Assembly: GCA_900542165.1 (NCBI GenBank)
Contig: UQMM01000002.1
Span: 62,001 to 126,000, forward strand
Origin: an uncultured Collinsella sp.
GTDB taxonomy: Bacteria > Actinomycetota > Coriobacteriia > Coriobacteriales > Coriobacteriaceae
Reading direction: 5' to 3'
Length of the DNA: 64,000 bases
Within the stretch, counting starts at the first letter, position 1. Each line of letters begins with the position of its first letter. Under the pieces are notes generated by a model. The model saw nothing but the letters and a program-made list of their open reading frames with translations, was not told the origin of the DNA and searched no databases. Below, one piece after another: positions 15,455 through 24,079 of the stretch. The position numbers were made by a program, and so were the translations under genes.

Positions 15455-16078
15455 TTATCGAATGAAGTTGGTCGTTGCGCGATCGGCTTCGGGCGCGTTG
15501 ATGCCGGCGGCCTGTCCTGCCTCGATGCAGCGCAGGAGCCAGGCCATGTTCTTGCCGATGTTTCGCATGGTGGCAAGGCCCTCGGCGTCTCCATCGGCGT
15601 CGCCGGGCACGCGGCCAAACACGTTGTTCCAGTAGGTGGAAGCAACCACGGGCATTTGCTTAATGGTGAAGTACTTGTTGAGCACATCGAAGGTGGTCGA
15701 CGTGCCGCCGCGACGGGCGACGGCGACTGCGGCGCCGGGTTTGTGCTCAAAGGCATGCCCGCCTGCATAGAAGGCGCGATCGAGGGCCGAAAGGATGCGG
15801 CCGCTGGGGTGCGCGTAGTAGACGGGCGAGCCAAAGACAAAACCGTCGGCCTGTTTGGCGGCAGCGATCAGCTCGTTCACCACGTCGTCGTCAAAGGTGC
15901 AGCGACCGCCAAGTTTGCCGCACTGACCGCAGCCGATGCAGTCGCGAATGGGCTTGGCGCCCAGCTGAAACACTTCGGTATCAATGCCTTCGGTATTGAG
16001 CTGCTCGGCGACTTCGGCGAGTGCGCGGGCGGTGTTGCCGTTTGCCTTGGGACTGCCATTGACCAAAAGAACCTTCAT
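15455..16078 (-). CDS. NADPH-dependent FMN reductase / flavodoxin-fold protein
   Basis: A 207-residue protein starting MKVLLVNGSPKANGNTARALAEVAEQL, the FMN phosphate-binding loop of the NADPH-dependent FMN reductase family, followed by CIGCGQCGKLGGRCTFDDD (a cysteine cluster typical of the iron-sulphur-like or multimeric flavodoxin subgroup), VFGSPVYYAHPSG (flavin isoalloxazine contact) and FDRAFYAGG. It probably reduces flavins, quinones or small electrophiles. ATG at 16078 is chosen, with GAGGGAG six bases upstream; GTG 16081 adds one residue. It is flanked by palindromes on both sides. Confidence 0.85.
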   Translation of the reverse strand: MKVLLVNGSPKANGNTARALAEVAEQLNTEGIDTEVFQLGAKPIRDCIGCGQCGKLGGRCTFDDDVVNELIAAAKQADGFVFGSPVYYAHPSGRILSALDRAFYAGGHAFEHKPGAAVAVARRGGTSTTFDVLNKYFTIKQMPVVASTYWNNVFGRVPGDADGDAEGLATMRNIGKNMAWLLRCIEAGQAAGINAPEADRATTNFIR

Positions 16079-16141
16079 CACAAACTCCCTCTGCTGTCGG
16101 TGACTTCTGCGGAGGATTATCGCACGAGAGGGCAGGTGGCG

Positions 16142-16184
16142 TGGGGCGCGATGTGAAACGGCTTGTGTTTCACATCGCGCCCCA
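16142..16184. repeat. Perfect 18-bp inverted repeat after the GGDEF gene
   Basis: TGGGGCGCGATGTGAAAC (16142-16159) pairs with GTTTCACATCGCGCCCCA (16167-16184), loop GGCTTGT. It lies six bases beyond the stop codon of the GGDEF protein gene. The stem is long enough to stop transcription, but there is no T run on either strand. Its sequence is unrelated to the other hairpins. Confidence 0.65.
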
Positions 16185-16189
16185 TGACG

Positions 16190-17719
16190 CTAGTCCAGCT
16201 TGGTGCCCGGTACTTGCGGCGCCTCTATAAGCCGCGCTTTGAGTTCGTTCAAAATGGAAACGGGCTGACGGTCGACGCCGTCCAGATGGAGCGTGGCCAC
16301 GCGAATGGGCGGCTGATATTCAAGCGAGCCGATGAGCACGGGAGAACCCAGGAACCGTTCGATTTCGTCTGCGATCGCGTCGGTCTCTTCGGGATCAAAG
16401 TCGTCGAAAAGCGCCACGAATGTCGGCCCCGTCGAGCGGAACAGGCGACCCTTGCCGCGCGAGCATTCCATAAGGCAGGCGGCGCTTTCGGCGAGCACGC
16501 GGTCACCTGCATCGAATCCAAAGCGGGCATTGACCTCGGCGATATCGTCAACCTTAATGGCAATAAAGCCTGCCTCGCGCGGCACGCGGCGCATCTCTCC
16601 AATAGCGTTGACCAGGGCGTGGACATCGCCCAGGCCCGTTACCGAGTCGGTCGTATCCGCTAGGCTTCGGTTGATGATAATGCCCACGTACATGTTAGGC
16701 TCGGTATCAGTGCCGTCCAAGCGGTAGCCCGTGCAGTCGCAAAGCGCGTACGCTCCGGTGGCGTCCATTACGCGATACTGCATGTAGTGGAAGTGCCACG
16801 TGCCGTTTATCACCATATCGAGCTCGACGCGTACGTTGTCACGGTCCTCGGGATGAACGCGGGCGAGCCACATGTCGAGTGAGTTAAAAGGGTGCTGGGA
16901 GGGCAGGTCAAAATCGCGCACGGCGTTAACCGACCATTGCGATTCTCCAGTATCGAGGTTAAGGATGAACGGATAGCGCGTCTCGGAGCTCATAGAGATC
17001 GCTTGGAATACGCGGTCGTTGCACGGAAGCTGATCGACGATTGGGCGTTGCGGCGCGTCACTGTCTTTCGGTTGCTGCACACGATGCATAAGCTTATAGC
17101 GATACATCTTGCGATCGGCATCCATCGTCATCTGGCGACGCGTGTCGCCGGCAAGCGGGTCGACGCGCGAGCAGCCAAAGCTAAAGCTGCCGATCATGGG
17201 CGCCTTGCCGCCTGAGCTCGCCTCGATCAGCCCAGTACGTACCTGCTCCAAGCGCTGCTCGAGTTCGGTCTCGTTTGCGGAGAGCGAGATAAGCACAAAC
17301 TCGTCTCCACCGATACGGAACAGCATCTCATCGTGCTCCATGGTTTCGGAGAGCGTGCGGCAGATGCTCAGAATATAGCGATTGCCTTCGGCGTGGCCAA
17401 ACCTATCATTGCAATGCTTGAGATGGTCGATGTCAATATAGGCGCAGGTGAAGGGGTCGCCTTTGCGCCAGAGTTGCTCGACGTGACGGTCGAATCCGTT
17501 GCGGTTGCCCAAGTTGGTGAGCGGATCGATATAGGCGTTGCGCTCAAGCAGCTGGCGCTCTTGTTGCAGGATGGCATGCGTCTTTTGCAGTTGCTCACCA
17601 ACGGCGCGTAGCCCAGCGGGCAGCGCGGCAACATCGAGTTCAGCGGTCGAGACGCCGTTCGCAAGTCGCTGAAGATAGGCAATAATCGATTGCTCGCCCA
17701 GGCGATATGACTCGTTCAT
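16190..17719 (-). CDS. GGDEF-PAS-degenerate GGDEF protein
   Basis: From ATG 17719 (AAGGAGG upstream) the 509-residue protein has a short coiled-coil-like N-terminus (LQKTHAILQQERQLLERNAYIDPLTNLGNRNGF), an intact diguanylate cyclase domain with RIGGDEF at about 136-141, a PAS-like segment (FQAISMSSETRYPFILNLDTGESQWSVNAVRDF ... MQYRVMDATGAYALCDCTGYRLDG), and a second GGDEF-like domain where the signature reads RSTGPTF and is surely inactive. It should make cyclic di-GMP from GTP under PAS control, in the cytoplasm; there are no membrane segments. The downstream neighbour on the same strand (17847-20564) shares the first three domains, pointing to duplication. Confidence 0.87.
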   Translation of the reverse strand: MNESYRLGEQSIIAYLQRLANGVSTAELDVAALPAGLRAVGEQLQKTHAILQQERQLLERNAYIDPLTNLGNRNGFDRHVEQLWRKGDPFTCAYIDIDHLKHCNDRFGHAEGNRYILSICRTLSETMEHDEMLFRIGGDEFVLISLSANETELEQRLEQVRTGLIEASSGGKAPMIGSFSFGCSRVDPLAGDTRRQMTMDADRKMYRYKLMHRVQQPKDSDAPQRPIVDQLPCNDRVFQAISMSSETRYPFILNLDTGESQWSVNAVRDFDLPSQHPFNSLDMWLARVHPEDRDNVRVELDMVINGTWHFHYMQYRVMDATGAYALCDCTGYRLDGTDTEPNMYVGIIINRSLADTTDSVTGLGDVHALVNAIGEMRRVPREAGFIAIKVDDIAEVNARFGFDAGDRVLAESAACLMECSRGKGRLFRSTGPTFVALFDDFDPEETDAIADEIERFLGSPVLIGSLEYQPPIRVATLHLDGVDRQPVSILNELKARLIEAPQVPGTKLD

Positions 17720-17846
17720 GATGGATAACCTCCTTGGGCGGAACAACGGTTTGTATCATATCCCCAATTCGGTTTGAATTGGGGATATAAGTTAGCTAAT
17801 GGAGACAAATGTCCCCTTCGACGGTGGCGTTTTGCGCGCGAGCGTA

Positions 17847-20564
17847 TCAGTTGTTATTGCCACCATCGAGCAATGCCTCAAAATCCTTCGCCGGCATGGG
17901 GCGGTAGTAGAGGAAGCCCTGAGCGTAGCGGGCGCCCATTTGTCGTAGCATGTTCGCCTGCTCATTTGTCTCGACGCCTTCGACCACGACGGGCAGATGG
18001 AGCGACTGCGCCATTTCGAGCATCGATGAAATGATTTGCGTGCTGCGGCCTTGATCGCGGTCGGTGGGCACAAAGGTGCGGTCGAGCTTGATGACGTCGA
18101 CGTTGACGTTCTTGAGCATCGCGAGCGTGGACTGGCCGGTGCCAAAATCGTCCATATAGGTCGAGAAGCCGCGGGTGTGCAGATCTGCGGTCAGCTTATC
18201 CACGGCCTCGGATTCTCCCGTATAAGCCGTCTCGGTGATCTCGATACGCATGAGCTCGGGCGGTAGGTTGTATTGGGCGGCGAGCGCCCCTATATGTTCG
18301 GCAACGTCGCAGGCAAGGATATCCACGCGCGACACATTAAGCGAGACTGGAACTACGCGAAGACGGCGATCGAGACGCTCGCGAAGCCATATGGCGACAC
18401 CCTGCCAAATGTACTTGTCGAGCGTCACTACAAAGCCGCTTTCCTCGAGTGCGGGGATAAACGTTGCGGGCGAAATGAGAGAGCCGTCCTTGTCAATCCA
18501 GCGGGTGAGTGCTTCGGCGCCAATAATCTCGCCGGTTTCCATATCGACCTGGGGCTGAAGATAGTACGTGATGCGGCCGTTTGAGAGCGCGTACTGGAAC
18601 TCGGTCAGCGTGCGGTGGAACGCAATCTCGTGTTCATATTCCTCGGGGCGGAAAATAGCAATGCGCTCCTTGAAGTCGTTTTTGGCGCGTCGATTGGTAA
18701 ACATGGCCTTTGCCTGCGCATCGATGGTGATTTCCTCGCTAGCGTCGATGGGGCATACGCCCATGGACGGCCAAAAGCCTACGCCGTCGTCGTGCTTGGC
18801 TACAGCCTCGCGCACGCGCGCATAGACTCGGTGAACGAAATCGTGCTCAAAGGGTATGAGCAGACAAAAGTCGTCTTGCCCCCAGTATCCCGCGACGCCC
18901 ATGTCGGCGTTCTCGATATCCTTGAGCACCGTGCCCACATCGGTAAGCATACGGTCGCCTTCGGTCTGTCCATACCATTCGTTAAATAGGCGCATGTGGC
19001 CCATGTCGACGGTGGCGATACACCAAGCGTCGTCGCGCCTTGCCTTGATGAAAGCATTGGCACGGCGCATAAACTCGCTGGGTCGGCAGAGGCCGGTGAG
19101 CATATCGATGCGTTCGGCGATGGCGCTTTTGCGCTCGACCTCGGGTATAGGGAGGCTGTCGTTGGGGACAAGCCCGCCAGCTGTGCGAAGGCGACGGTCG
19201 AGTTCGCACAAAACAGCAGATGTTTGGTAGTCCAGGCGCTCGTAAAAGACCGGGGCGACAATGCAAACGGGAGTGATGTTGTCGCCCGCAATCTGAACGG
19301 GGGCAAAAATGGTCTCTTTTAGACGATGGGTCAGGAGTTCAAATGCCCCGTGGTCCAAAGCGTTGCTGAGCACGACGAACTGGACACTTCGTGAACGGAA
19401 GACGCGACTTCTACCGCGGGTGATCGACAGCATACGGCCTGCGTATTCGGCAAGCATGCTGTCGACCGCCTCGGTTCCATAGAGCTCGTTGAGCTTCGTC
19501 GTGCCGCGGACGCGCACGGCGATGAGTCCTGTTTTGCAGTGGTCACGGCGACAGGCATCGATAGCGTTGACCAGCATGCGTTGCGTTCCAAGCCCCGTGG
19601 CGGCGTCGACGGTCTCGGCAAGGGAATGATTGACGAGCTCGCCGACATAGAGCGAGGGCTCGTTTTCGCCCCCATCGATGCGAAAACCGCGAGCACGGCA
19701 GAGCACGTAGTCGCCTGTGGCGTTGCGTACACGATACTGCATGACGCGATGGTGCTTGGAGCCGTTATAGACTTGGTCGATGTCGTCGGTAAAAGCCTCA
19801 AGGTCATCGGGATGGACGCGCTTTTTCCAGCAATCGCGACAGTTGTCTATGTGCTCTGAAGGAAGTCCGAGATCGCGCAAGGCGTTTTGTGACCAAAGGG
19901 TGCGATGTTTATCCAAGTTCTCGATAAAGAAATAACGGCCCTCGTTGAGCATCGAAAAGGCGTCGAAAATACGATCGCTTATTTCGAAGTCGTCGGCGTG
20001 GACTTGCGTGATATTGCGTCGATCAAGATGCAAGGCATGACGTAGCTTGTAGTCGTACATGCGATGGTCGGCATCGAGCGTCATGCGATTGGGGGCTTCG
20101 CCCAGGGCGGGGTCGGCGTGTGACACTCCGTAGCTAAACGAGCGGGGCATCTCGGAATCGTTGTTTTTGAGCAGGATCGTTCGGCAGTGTTCCAGACGAT
20201 CGGCGAGGTCGTCCTCGGTCGCAATCGTAGATAGGATGGCAAACTCGTCGCCGCCTATGCGAAACGCCGCTTCGCCCACCTTCATATACAGCTTAAGATA
20301 GAGACTTACCTGCAAGATATAGCGGTTGCCCTCGTCATGCCCAAAGACGTCGTTGCAGTGCTTGAGGTTATCGATGTCGATAAATGCCATGGTCACGGGC
20401 AGTTCCTGTTCCCAGATTTCCTCTAAGGAGCGGGCAAAGCCGCCGCGGTTGCCAAGCCCGGTAAGCTGGTCGGTAAAGGCAGTCCTAATCAGATCGCCCT
20501 GACGCTCGAGAAGGTCACGGACGGTCTTTTCGAGCGTCTCGGTGTAATTGCTGACGGTTTCCAT
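17847..20564 (-). CDS. GGDEF-PAS-GGDEF-like-GGDEF-EAL protein
   Basis: A 905-residue cytoplasmic protein. Domain order: GGDEF with RIGGDEF at 102-108; PAS-like region (FDAFSMLNEGRYFFIENLDKHRTLWSQNALRDL ... MQYRVRNATGDYVLCRARGFRIDG); a degenerate GGDEF domain (RSRSVQF); a third GGDEF-type domain with WGQDDF; and a C-terminal EAL domain with GAEALTRW, LNVSRVD, EITETAY, MDDFGTGQS, VIKLDRTF and VVEGVET, which keeps the metal and base residues of active c-di-GMP phosphodiesterases. It could both make and degrade c-di-GMP. It precedes and is co-oriented with the GGDEF-PAS protein gene (127-base gap, no clear terminator). The ribosome site for ATG 20564 is weak. Confidence 0.88.
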   Translation of the reverse strand: METVSNYTETLEKTVRDLLERQGDLIRTAFTDQLTGLGNRGGFARSLEEIWEQELPVTMAFIDIDNLKHCNDVFGHDEGNRYILQVSLYLKLYMKVGEAAFRIGGDEFAILSTIATEDDLADRLEHCRTILLKNNDSEMPRSFSYGVSHADPALGEAPNRMTLDADHRMYDYKLRHALHLDRRNITQVHADDFEISDRIFDAFSMLNEGRYFFIENLDKHRTLWSQNALRDLGLPSEHIDNCRDCWKKRVHPDDLEAFTDDIDQVYNGSKHHRVMQYRVRNATGDYVLCRARGFRIDGGENEPSLYVGELVNHSLAETVDAATGLGTQRMLVNAIDACRRDHCKTGLIAVRVRGTTKLNELYGTEAVDSMLAEYAGRMLSITRGRSRVFRSRSVQFVVLSNALDHGAFELLTHRLKETIFAPVQIAGDNITPVCIVAPVFYERLDYQTSAVLCELDRRLRTAGGLVPNDSLPIPEVERKSAIAERIDMLTGLCRPSEFMRRANAFIKARRDDAWCIATVDMGHMRLFNEWYGQTEGDRMLTDVGTVLKDIENADMGVAGYWGQDDFCLLIPFEHDFVHRVYARVREAVAKHDDGVGFWPSMGVCPIDASEEITIDAQAKAMFTNRRAKNDFKERIAIFRPEEYEHEIAFHRTLTEFQYALSNGRITYYLQPQVDMETGEIIGAEALTRWIDKDGSLISPATFIPALEESGFVVTLDKYIWQGVAIWLRERLDRRLRVVPVSLNVSRVDILACDVAEHIGALAAQYNLPPELMRIEITETAYTGESEAVDKLTADLHTRGFSTYMDDFGTGQSTLAMLKNVNVDVIKLDRTFVPTDRDQGRSTQIISSMLEMAQSLHLPVVVEGVETNEQANMLRQMGARYAQGFLYYRPMPAKDFEALLDGGNNN

Positions 20565-20737
20565 ATTCTAAGCGGCTTTCTGAGGTCGGGGCGGATTGCG
20601 TCGGGCGAGCTCGTTGTGTACACGCGTCGTTGCTCGGTGTTTTGCGTGTATCCAGGCCCCCGCCTTGCTGCGTTGCCGGGTTACTTTGCCGGCTAATGTT
20701 CGCTGTTGATAACTGCTGCGTAGTATAAACAACAGTG

Positions 20738-20772
20738 CACAATTGTATATGGGGTACACAATTGTATATGGG
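20738..20772. promoter_or_regulatory. Tandem 16-bp repeat in the divergent promoter region
   Basis: CACAATTGTATATGGG occurs at 20738-20753 and again at 20757-20772, a 19-bp period. Each unit contains the palindrome ACAATTGT. The 338-base region 20565-20902 lies between the divergent GGDEF-EAL and patatin genes; apart from these repeats and AT-rich promoter-like stretches I see no gene in it. A dimeric regulator binding two adjacent sites is the simplest reading. Confidence 0.5.
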
Positions 20773-20902
20773 CGCACATGCTGCGGGCGGCTATTATTCG
20801 CCAAACGGCAGCGCCTGGGTGCGCATAAAAAATGCGACTGGGGCGGTATATGTTGACGGATATACTTGTTCCGTTTGAATTTGCGGGGACGGAGATGGTC
20901 GC

Positions 20903-21772
20903 ATGACACAGCCAAATATGACGCGCACGGTGGGGCTGGCACTCGAGGGAGGCGGCTACCGCGGTATGTATACGGCGGGCGTGCTCGACGTTTGGATGGA
21001 GCACGGTTTGACCTGCGACCATATGGTGGGTGTCTCGGCGGGTGCGGCGTTTGGCTACAACTTTAAATCGCGCCAGATCGGCCGCGCCATTCGCTACAAC
21101 AAGGCCTATTGTGCCGACAAGCGCTATGCAAGCGTGACCAGCTGGCTGCGAACCGGCGATATGTTCAATGCCGATTTTGCCTATCACGAGGTGCCCATCG
21201 AGCGCGATCCCATCGACCTGAAGGCGTATCGCGCCTGCCCCATGCGGTTTACGTGCGTGTGTACCGATATCGAGACGGGCAAGGCCGTCTACCATGACCT
21301 GCCCTATGGCGACGAGAGGGATATCGAGTGGATTCGCGCGTCGTCGGCGATTCCCGTGGCGACGCGTCCTGTCGCCATTGAGGGCCGCAAGTACCTGGAT
21401 GGCGGCGTGGCCGATTCCATTCCCAGCGCTTGGCTGTTTGCGCAGGGCTACGACTGTAACGTGGTGGTGCTGACGCAGCCGGCGGGCTTTGTAAAGCAGC
21501 CCAACAGTGTGATGCCTATGCTGCGGCGCGTGTTCCGCCACTACCCAGAGTTTGTGGCGGCGCTTGAGCATCGGCATGAGGTCTACAATGCCACGCTCGA
21601 TGACCTGGCACGTCGCGAGGCTGCCGGCGAAATCTTTGTGGTGCGGCCGAGCGAATCGGTGAAGGTGCCGTCGCTGTGCCGCGAACCGGATGAGCTCGAG
21701 CGCATCTACCAGGTCGGCCGTCGTGATGCGGAGGCGACTTTGCCGGCGTTGGAAGCGTATCTGGCAGGGTAG
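20903..21772 (+). CDS. Patatin-like phospholipase
   Basis: The 289-residue protein shows the patatin fold: oxyanion-hole loop EGGGYRG at 15-21, nucleophile elbow GVSAG with Ser45, and the DGG motif in KYLDGGVADSIP, giving the Ser-Asp dyad. VRRVF...HRHEVYNATLDDL forms the C-terminal helices. It corresponds to the bacterial RssA/YjjU branch of patatins, which act as lipid acyl hydrolases on membrane phospholipids. No signal peptide is present. It is divergent from the GGDEF-EAL gene and is followed by a long perfect hairpin. Confidence 0.88.
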   Translation: MTQPNMTRTVGLALEGGGYRGMYTAGVLDVWMEHGLTCDHMVGVSAGAAFGYNFKSRQIGRAIRYNKAYCADKRYASVTSWLRTGDMFNADFAYHEVPIERDPIDLKAYRACPMRFTCVCTDIETGKAVYHDLPYGDERDIEWIRASSAIPVATRPVAIEGRKYLDGGVADSIPSAWLFAQGYDCNVVVLTQPAGFVKQPNSVMPMLRRVFRHYPEFVAALEHRHEVYNATLDDLARREAAGEIFVVRPSESVKVPSLCREPDELERIYQVGRRDAEATLPALEAYLAG

Positions 21773-21781
21773 GGGTTGCAT

Positions 21782-21831
21782 GCGGAAAGCGCATCCCGGA
21801 ATGGACGTTCGAACCGGGATGCGCTTTCCGC
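21782..21831. terminator. Long hairpin after the patatin gene
   Basis: GCGGAAAGCGCATCCCGG (21782-21799) pairs perfectly with CCGGGATGCGCTTTCCGC (21814-21831) around a 14-base loop, between the convergent patatin and thiE genes. No T run follows, so termination is plausible but not certain. Confidence 0.55.
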
Positions 21832-21877
21832 CGCTATTGAAGATATGAGGCCGCGAATAAGCTGCTCGGCCTAGACT

Positions 21878-22573
21878 TTACGCCTGCTGCCAGGTGTCGA
21901 CGAGCTCCTTGGCCGCGGCGTAGAGGTCATCGGCGCTGCAGACGGCACTCACCACAAAGAAGCCATCGACGCCGGTGGCCTTAAGCTGCGGCAGGTCGGC
22001 CGTTTTGACGCCGCCGCCCACCACGATGGGCACGGGGCTTGCCGCGTGGAGGGCGGCCAGGTCCTCAAAGCTCTTGGTGATGATAGAGCCGTCGGCCGCG
22101 CGTCCGCAGTCGCGCTTGGTCTCGGTCTCGTGGAGTGGGCCGATGCCCAGGTAGTCGACTAGGCTCATGTCGGCGGTCTTGACGTACTCGAGCATCTCCT
22201 CGCAGCGGGCCGAAAGGCCCACGATGGCATCGGGGCCCAGAAGCTTGCGGCAGACCTCGACGGGAATATCGCTCTGGCCTACGTGCACGCCGTCGACGGC
22301 AATGCCCTGCTCGCGCGCGGCGAGTACACAGTCCAGACGGTCGTCGATTAACAGGGCGACCTGACCGGTCTTGCCAGCCTGTGCGATTGCCTGCGCGGCG
22401 TCGCCGGTCAGTGCAATGATCTCGCGGGCGCTTGCCACCTTGGAGCGCACCTGGATGCAGGTAAAGCCGGCGTCGAGTGCCTGGGCCACCACATCGCCCA
22501 CGGGGCGCCCAAGCGTGTTTTCGGGGCCGAGCACCAGATAGGCCGAGATATCAAGGTTGTCGCGGATGCTCAT
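21878..22573 (-). CDS. thiE: Thiamine-phosphate synthase
   Basis: A 231-residue TIM-barrel protein with CIQVRSKVASAREI, LLIDDRLD, GVHVGQSDIPVEVCR, IVGLSA, DYLGIGPLHETETKRD and VVGGGVKTADLPQLKATGVDGFFVVSA, the successive phosphate- and pyrimidine-binding strands of ThiE. It joins HMP-pyrophosphate and thiazole phosphate to thiamine monophosphate. It overlaps the upstream gene by four bases (ATGA) and is the last gene of the TPP-riboswitch operon. The family normally has GPxFxTxTK where this has GPLHETETKRD, a minor variant. Confidence 0.92.
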   Translation of the reverse strand: MSIRDNLDISAYLVLGPENTLGRPVGDVVAQALDAGFTCIQVRSKVASAREIIALTGDAAQAIAQAGKTGQVALLIDDRLDCVLAAREQGIAVDGVHVGQSDIPVEVCRKLLGPDAIVGLSARCEEMLEYVKTADMSLVDYLGIGPLHETETKRDCGRAADGSIITKSFEDLAALHAASPVPIVVGGGVKTADLPQLKATGVDGFFVVSAVCSADDLYAAAKELVDTWQQA

Positions 22574-22911
22574 CGTGCTTCCTCCTGTTTCTTGATCTGT
22601 GCTTCCATGCGCTCGAGCTTGCCGGTCATGGTGTCGGTAAATCCGGGTCGAATATCGGCTTTGAGCACGACTTCGGTGCGGATGCCCTTGCTCGCCAACA
22701 CAAAGGTTGCGTCACGCACGACCTGCATGACCTCGTCCCAGTCGCCCTCGATCTCGGTGAACATCGAGGTGGTGCGGTTGGGAAGGCCGCTCTCGCGAAT
22801 GACGCGCACGACCTCGGCGACCTCGGCGGATAGCTCATCGCCGGTGCCGCATGGGGCGATGGCCACAGCGACGAGCGTGTTCATGCCGGCATTGGTTGCG
22901 GGCTCGGACAT
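22570..22911 (-). CDS. MTH1187/YkoF-family thiamine-binding protein
   Basis: A 113-residue protein (NTLVAVAIAPCGTGDELSAEVAEVVRVIRESGLPNRTTSMFTEIEGDWDEVMQVVRDATFVLASKGIRTEVVLKADIRPG) with the ferredoxin-like fold of the MTH1187/YkoF family, known to bind thiamine or its pyrimidine. It sits between thiM and thiE with a 3-base gap and a 4-base overlap, so translation is coupled. Its role is probably to bind or shuttle thiamine or HMP within the salvage pathway. Confidence 0.85.
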   Translation of the reverse strand: MSEPATNAGMNTLVAVAIAPCGTGDELSAEVAEVVRVIRESGLPNRTTSMFTEIEGDWDEVMQVVRDATFVLASKGIRTEVVLKADIRPGFTDTMTGKLERMEAQIKKQEEAR

Positions 22912-22914
22912 GGC

Positions 22915-23754
22915 TTATGCCTCCTCGAGCTCGAGTCGGTTATCAGCGATGTCCTGGGCGGTCGCGCGGTAGAGCTCATCGATAAAGGCGACCTTAAAGC
23001 TTGCCGGGGCATCGGCGACAGCGGCGGCACGCGTGCCGGCAACGTTGTAGACCGCGGTGCCGCAGATGGCTGCCGTAAACGGATCGGCAGCGCAGGCGTA
23101 CACGGCCAGCACGCCGCCCTGCGAGCAACCGCAGCCGGTGATCTTGGACATGAGCGGGCTGCCGCCGTGGGACTTGGCCACGGTCGTGCCGTCGGTGATT
23201 AGGTCGACTTCGCCCGAGACCACTACGGCGCCGCCGGTGTAGCGGGCGAGCGCCACGGCGGCAGCGCGGGCGGCGTCGACCGTGTCGGTGGTATCGACAC
23301 CGCGCACGCGGCTCAGATCGGCCGCCTCGCCCTCAAGACCCCACAGGCCGGCGAGCGCTATGATCTCGGAGGCGTTGCCGCGCACGATGGCGGGCTTGTA
23401 CTGCTTGAGCTCATTTACCAGCTGGGTGCGCAGACTGCCGATGCCCAGACCCACCGGATCGAGCACCCAGGGCTTGCCGGCGTCGTGTGCCGCCTTGGCC
23501 GCGCGTGGAATCGTCTGCTCGTAGATGGGAAAGAGCGTGCCCATATTGAGATAGATGGCACCGCCGCCGGCAACGAGTGCCTCGCCCTCGTCGGGCAGAT
23601 AGACCATGGCGGCCGATCCGCCCACGGCGAGCTGCGCGTTGGCGACAAAGTCGATCGTCACCGTGTTGGTGATGGAGCCGGCCATCGGATTGGTGGCGCG
23701 AATCTCCTCCACGGCCTTGACCACATTTTGCTTAAGCTGTTCCGAATCAATCAC
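22915..23754 (-). CDS. thiM: Hydroxyethylthiazole kinase
   Basis: Starting at GTG 23754, placed eight bases after a perfect AAGGAGG; longer readings would run into the riboswitch terminator. The 279-residue ribokinase-fold protein has ITNTVTIDFVANAQLAVGGSAAMVYLPDE (substrate pocket), KPWVLDPVGLG, IVRGNASEIIALAG (ATP-binding) and the catalytic loop KITGCGCSQGG. ThiM phosphorylates the salvaged thiazole moiety of thiamine. First gene of the riboswitch-controlled salvage operon with a thiamine-binding protein and thiE; no de novo thiazole genes are present here. Confidence 0.92.
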   Translation of the reverse strand: MIDSEQLKQNVVKAVEEIRATNPMAGSITNTVTIDFVANAQLAVGGSAAMVYLPDEGEALVAGGGAIYLNMGTLFPIYEQTIPRAAKAAHDAGKPWVLDPVGLGIGSLRTQLVNELKQYKPAIVRGNASEIIALAGLWGLEGEAADLSRVRGVDTTDTVDAARAAAVALARYTGGAVVVSGEVDLITDGTTVAKSHGGSPLMSKITGCGCSQGGVLAVYACAADPFTAAICGTAVYNVAGTRAAAVADAPASFKVAFIDELYRATAQDIADNRLELEEA

Positions 23755-23779
23755 TGCACATGCCTCCTTGGCATAGAAA

Positions 23780-23807
23780 AGGGGCGCTGTGCATAGACAG
23801 CGCCCCT
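23780..23807 (-). terminator. Expression-platform terminator of the TPP riboswitch
   Basis: In the thiM direction AGGGGCGCTG and CAGCGCCCCT (23807-23798 and 23789-23780) form a perfect stem followed by TTTT. It sits between the aptamer and the thiM ribosome site, so ligand-dependent termination is the likely mode of control. Confidence 0.85.
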
Positions 23808-23819
23808 GTAAAGGCGGCA

Positions 23820-23909
23820 TGCTCCCTACGCCAGCATTAACTGACAGGTTCAAAGGATTGGGCCCATTGCCCTCTCAGCCTTGTGGTTTGCACCGCCGGC
23901 ACTCCCGCA
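23820..23909 (-). promoter_or_regulatory. TPP (thiamine pyrophosphate) riboswitch
   Basis: Read on the reverse strand, the region contains the THI-box landmarks in order: GCGGGAGTGCC, GGCTGAGAGGG, CCTTTGAACCTGTCAGTTAA and GCTGGCGTAGGGAGC, which form P1 to P5 of the TPP aptamer. It precedes thiM, and a terminator follows. Binding TPP should switch off thiamine salvage. Confidence 0.95.
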
Positions 23910-23937
23910 TCGAATCTGTTGTTCCCTATACTAGCGC

Positions 23938-24039
23938 ACCTGCCAAAAAGGGACAGGTTTATTTTGGCAGGTAACAACTGGGACTTTGCGTTTTCCCAGA
24001 TGAAACCTGCCGAAATAAACCTGTCCCTTTTTGGCAGGT
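23938..24039. repeat. CCTGCC repeat family B, inverted pair
   Basis: Two 35-base units, 23938-23972 and 24005-24039, are inverted copies of one another with a single difference. The 32-base centre contains its own small stem (CTGGGA against TCCCAG). Each unit is a hairpin with the AAAAAGGGACAGG core. The element separates the thiM riboswitch promoter from the HAD gene. Single units occur at 2249 and 62870. Confidence 0.88.
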
Positions 24040-24079
24040 CGGTACAATAGATGGGATTAAGAATGACCGAGGGGACCTT

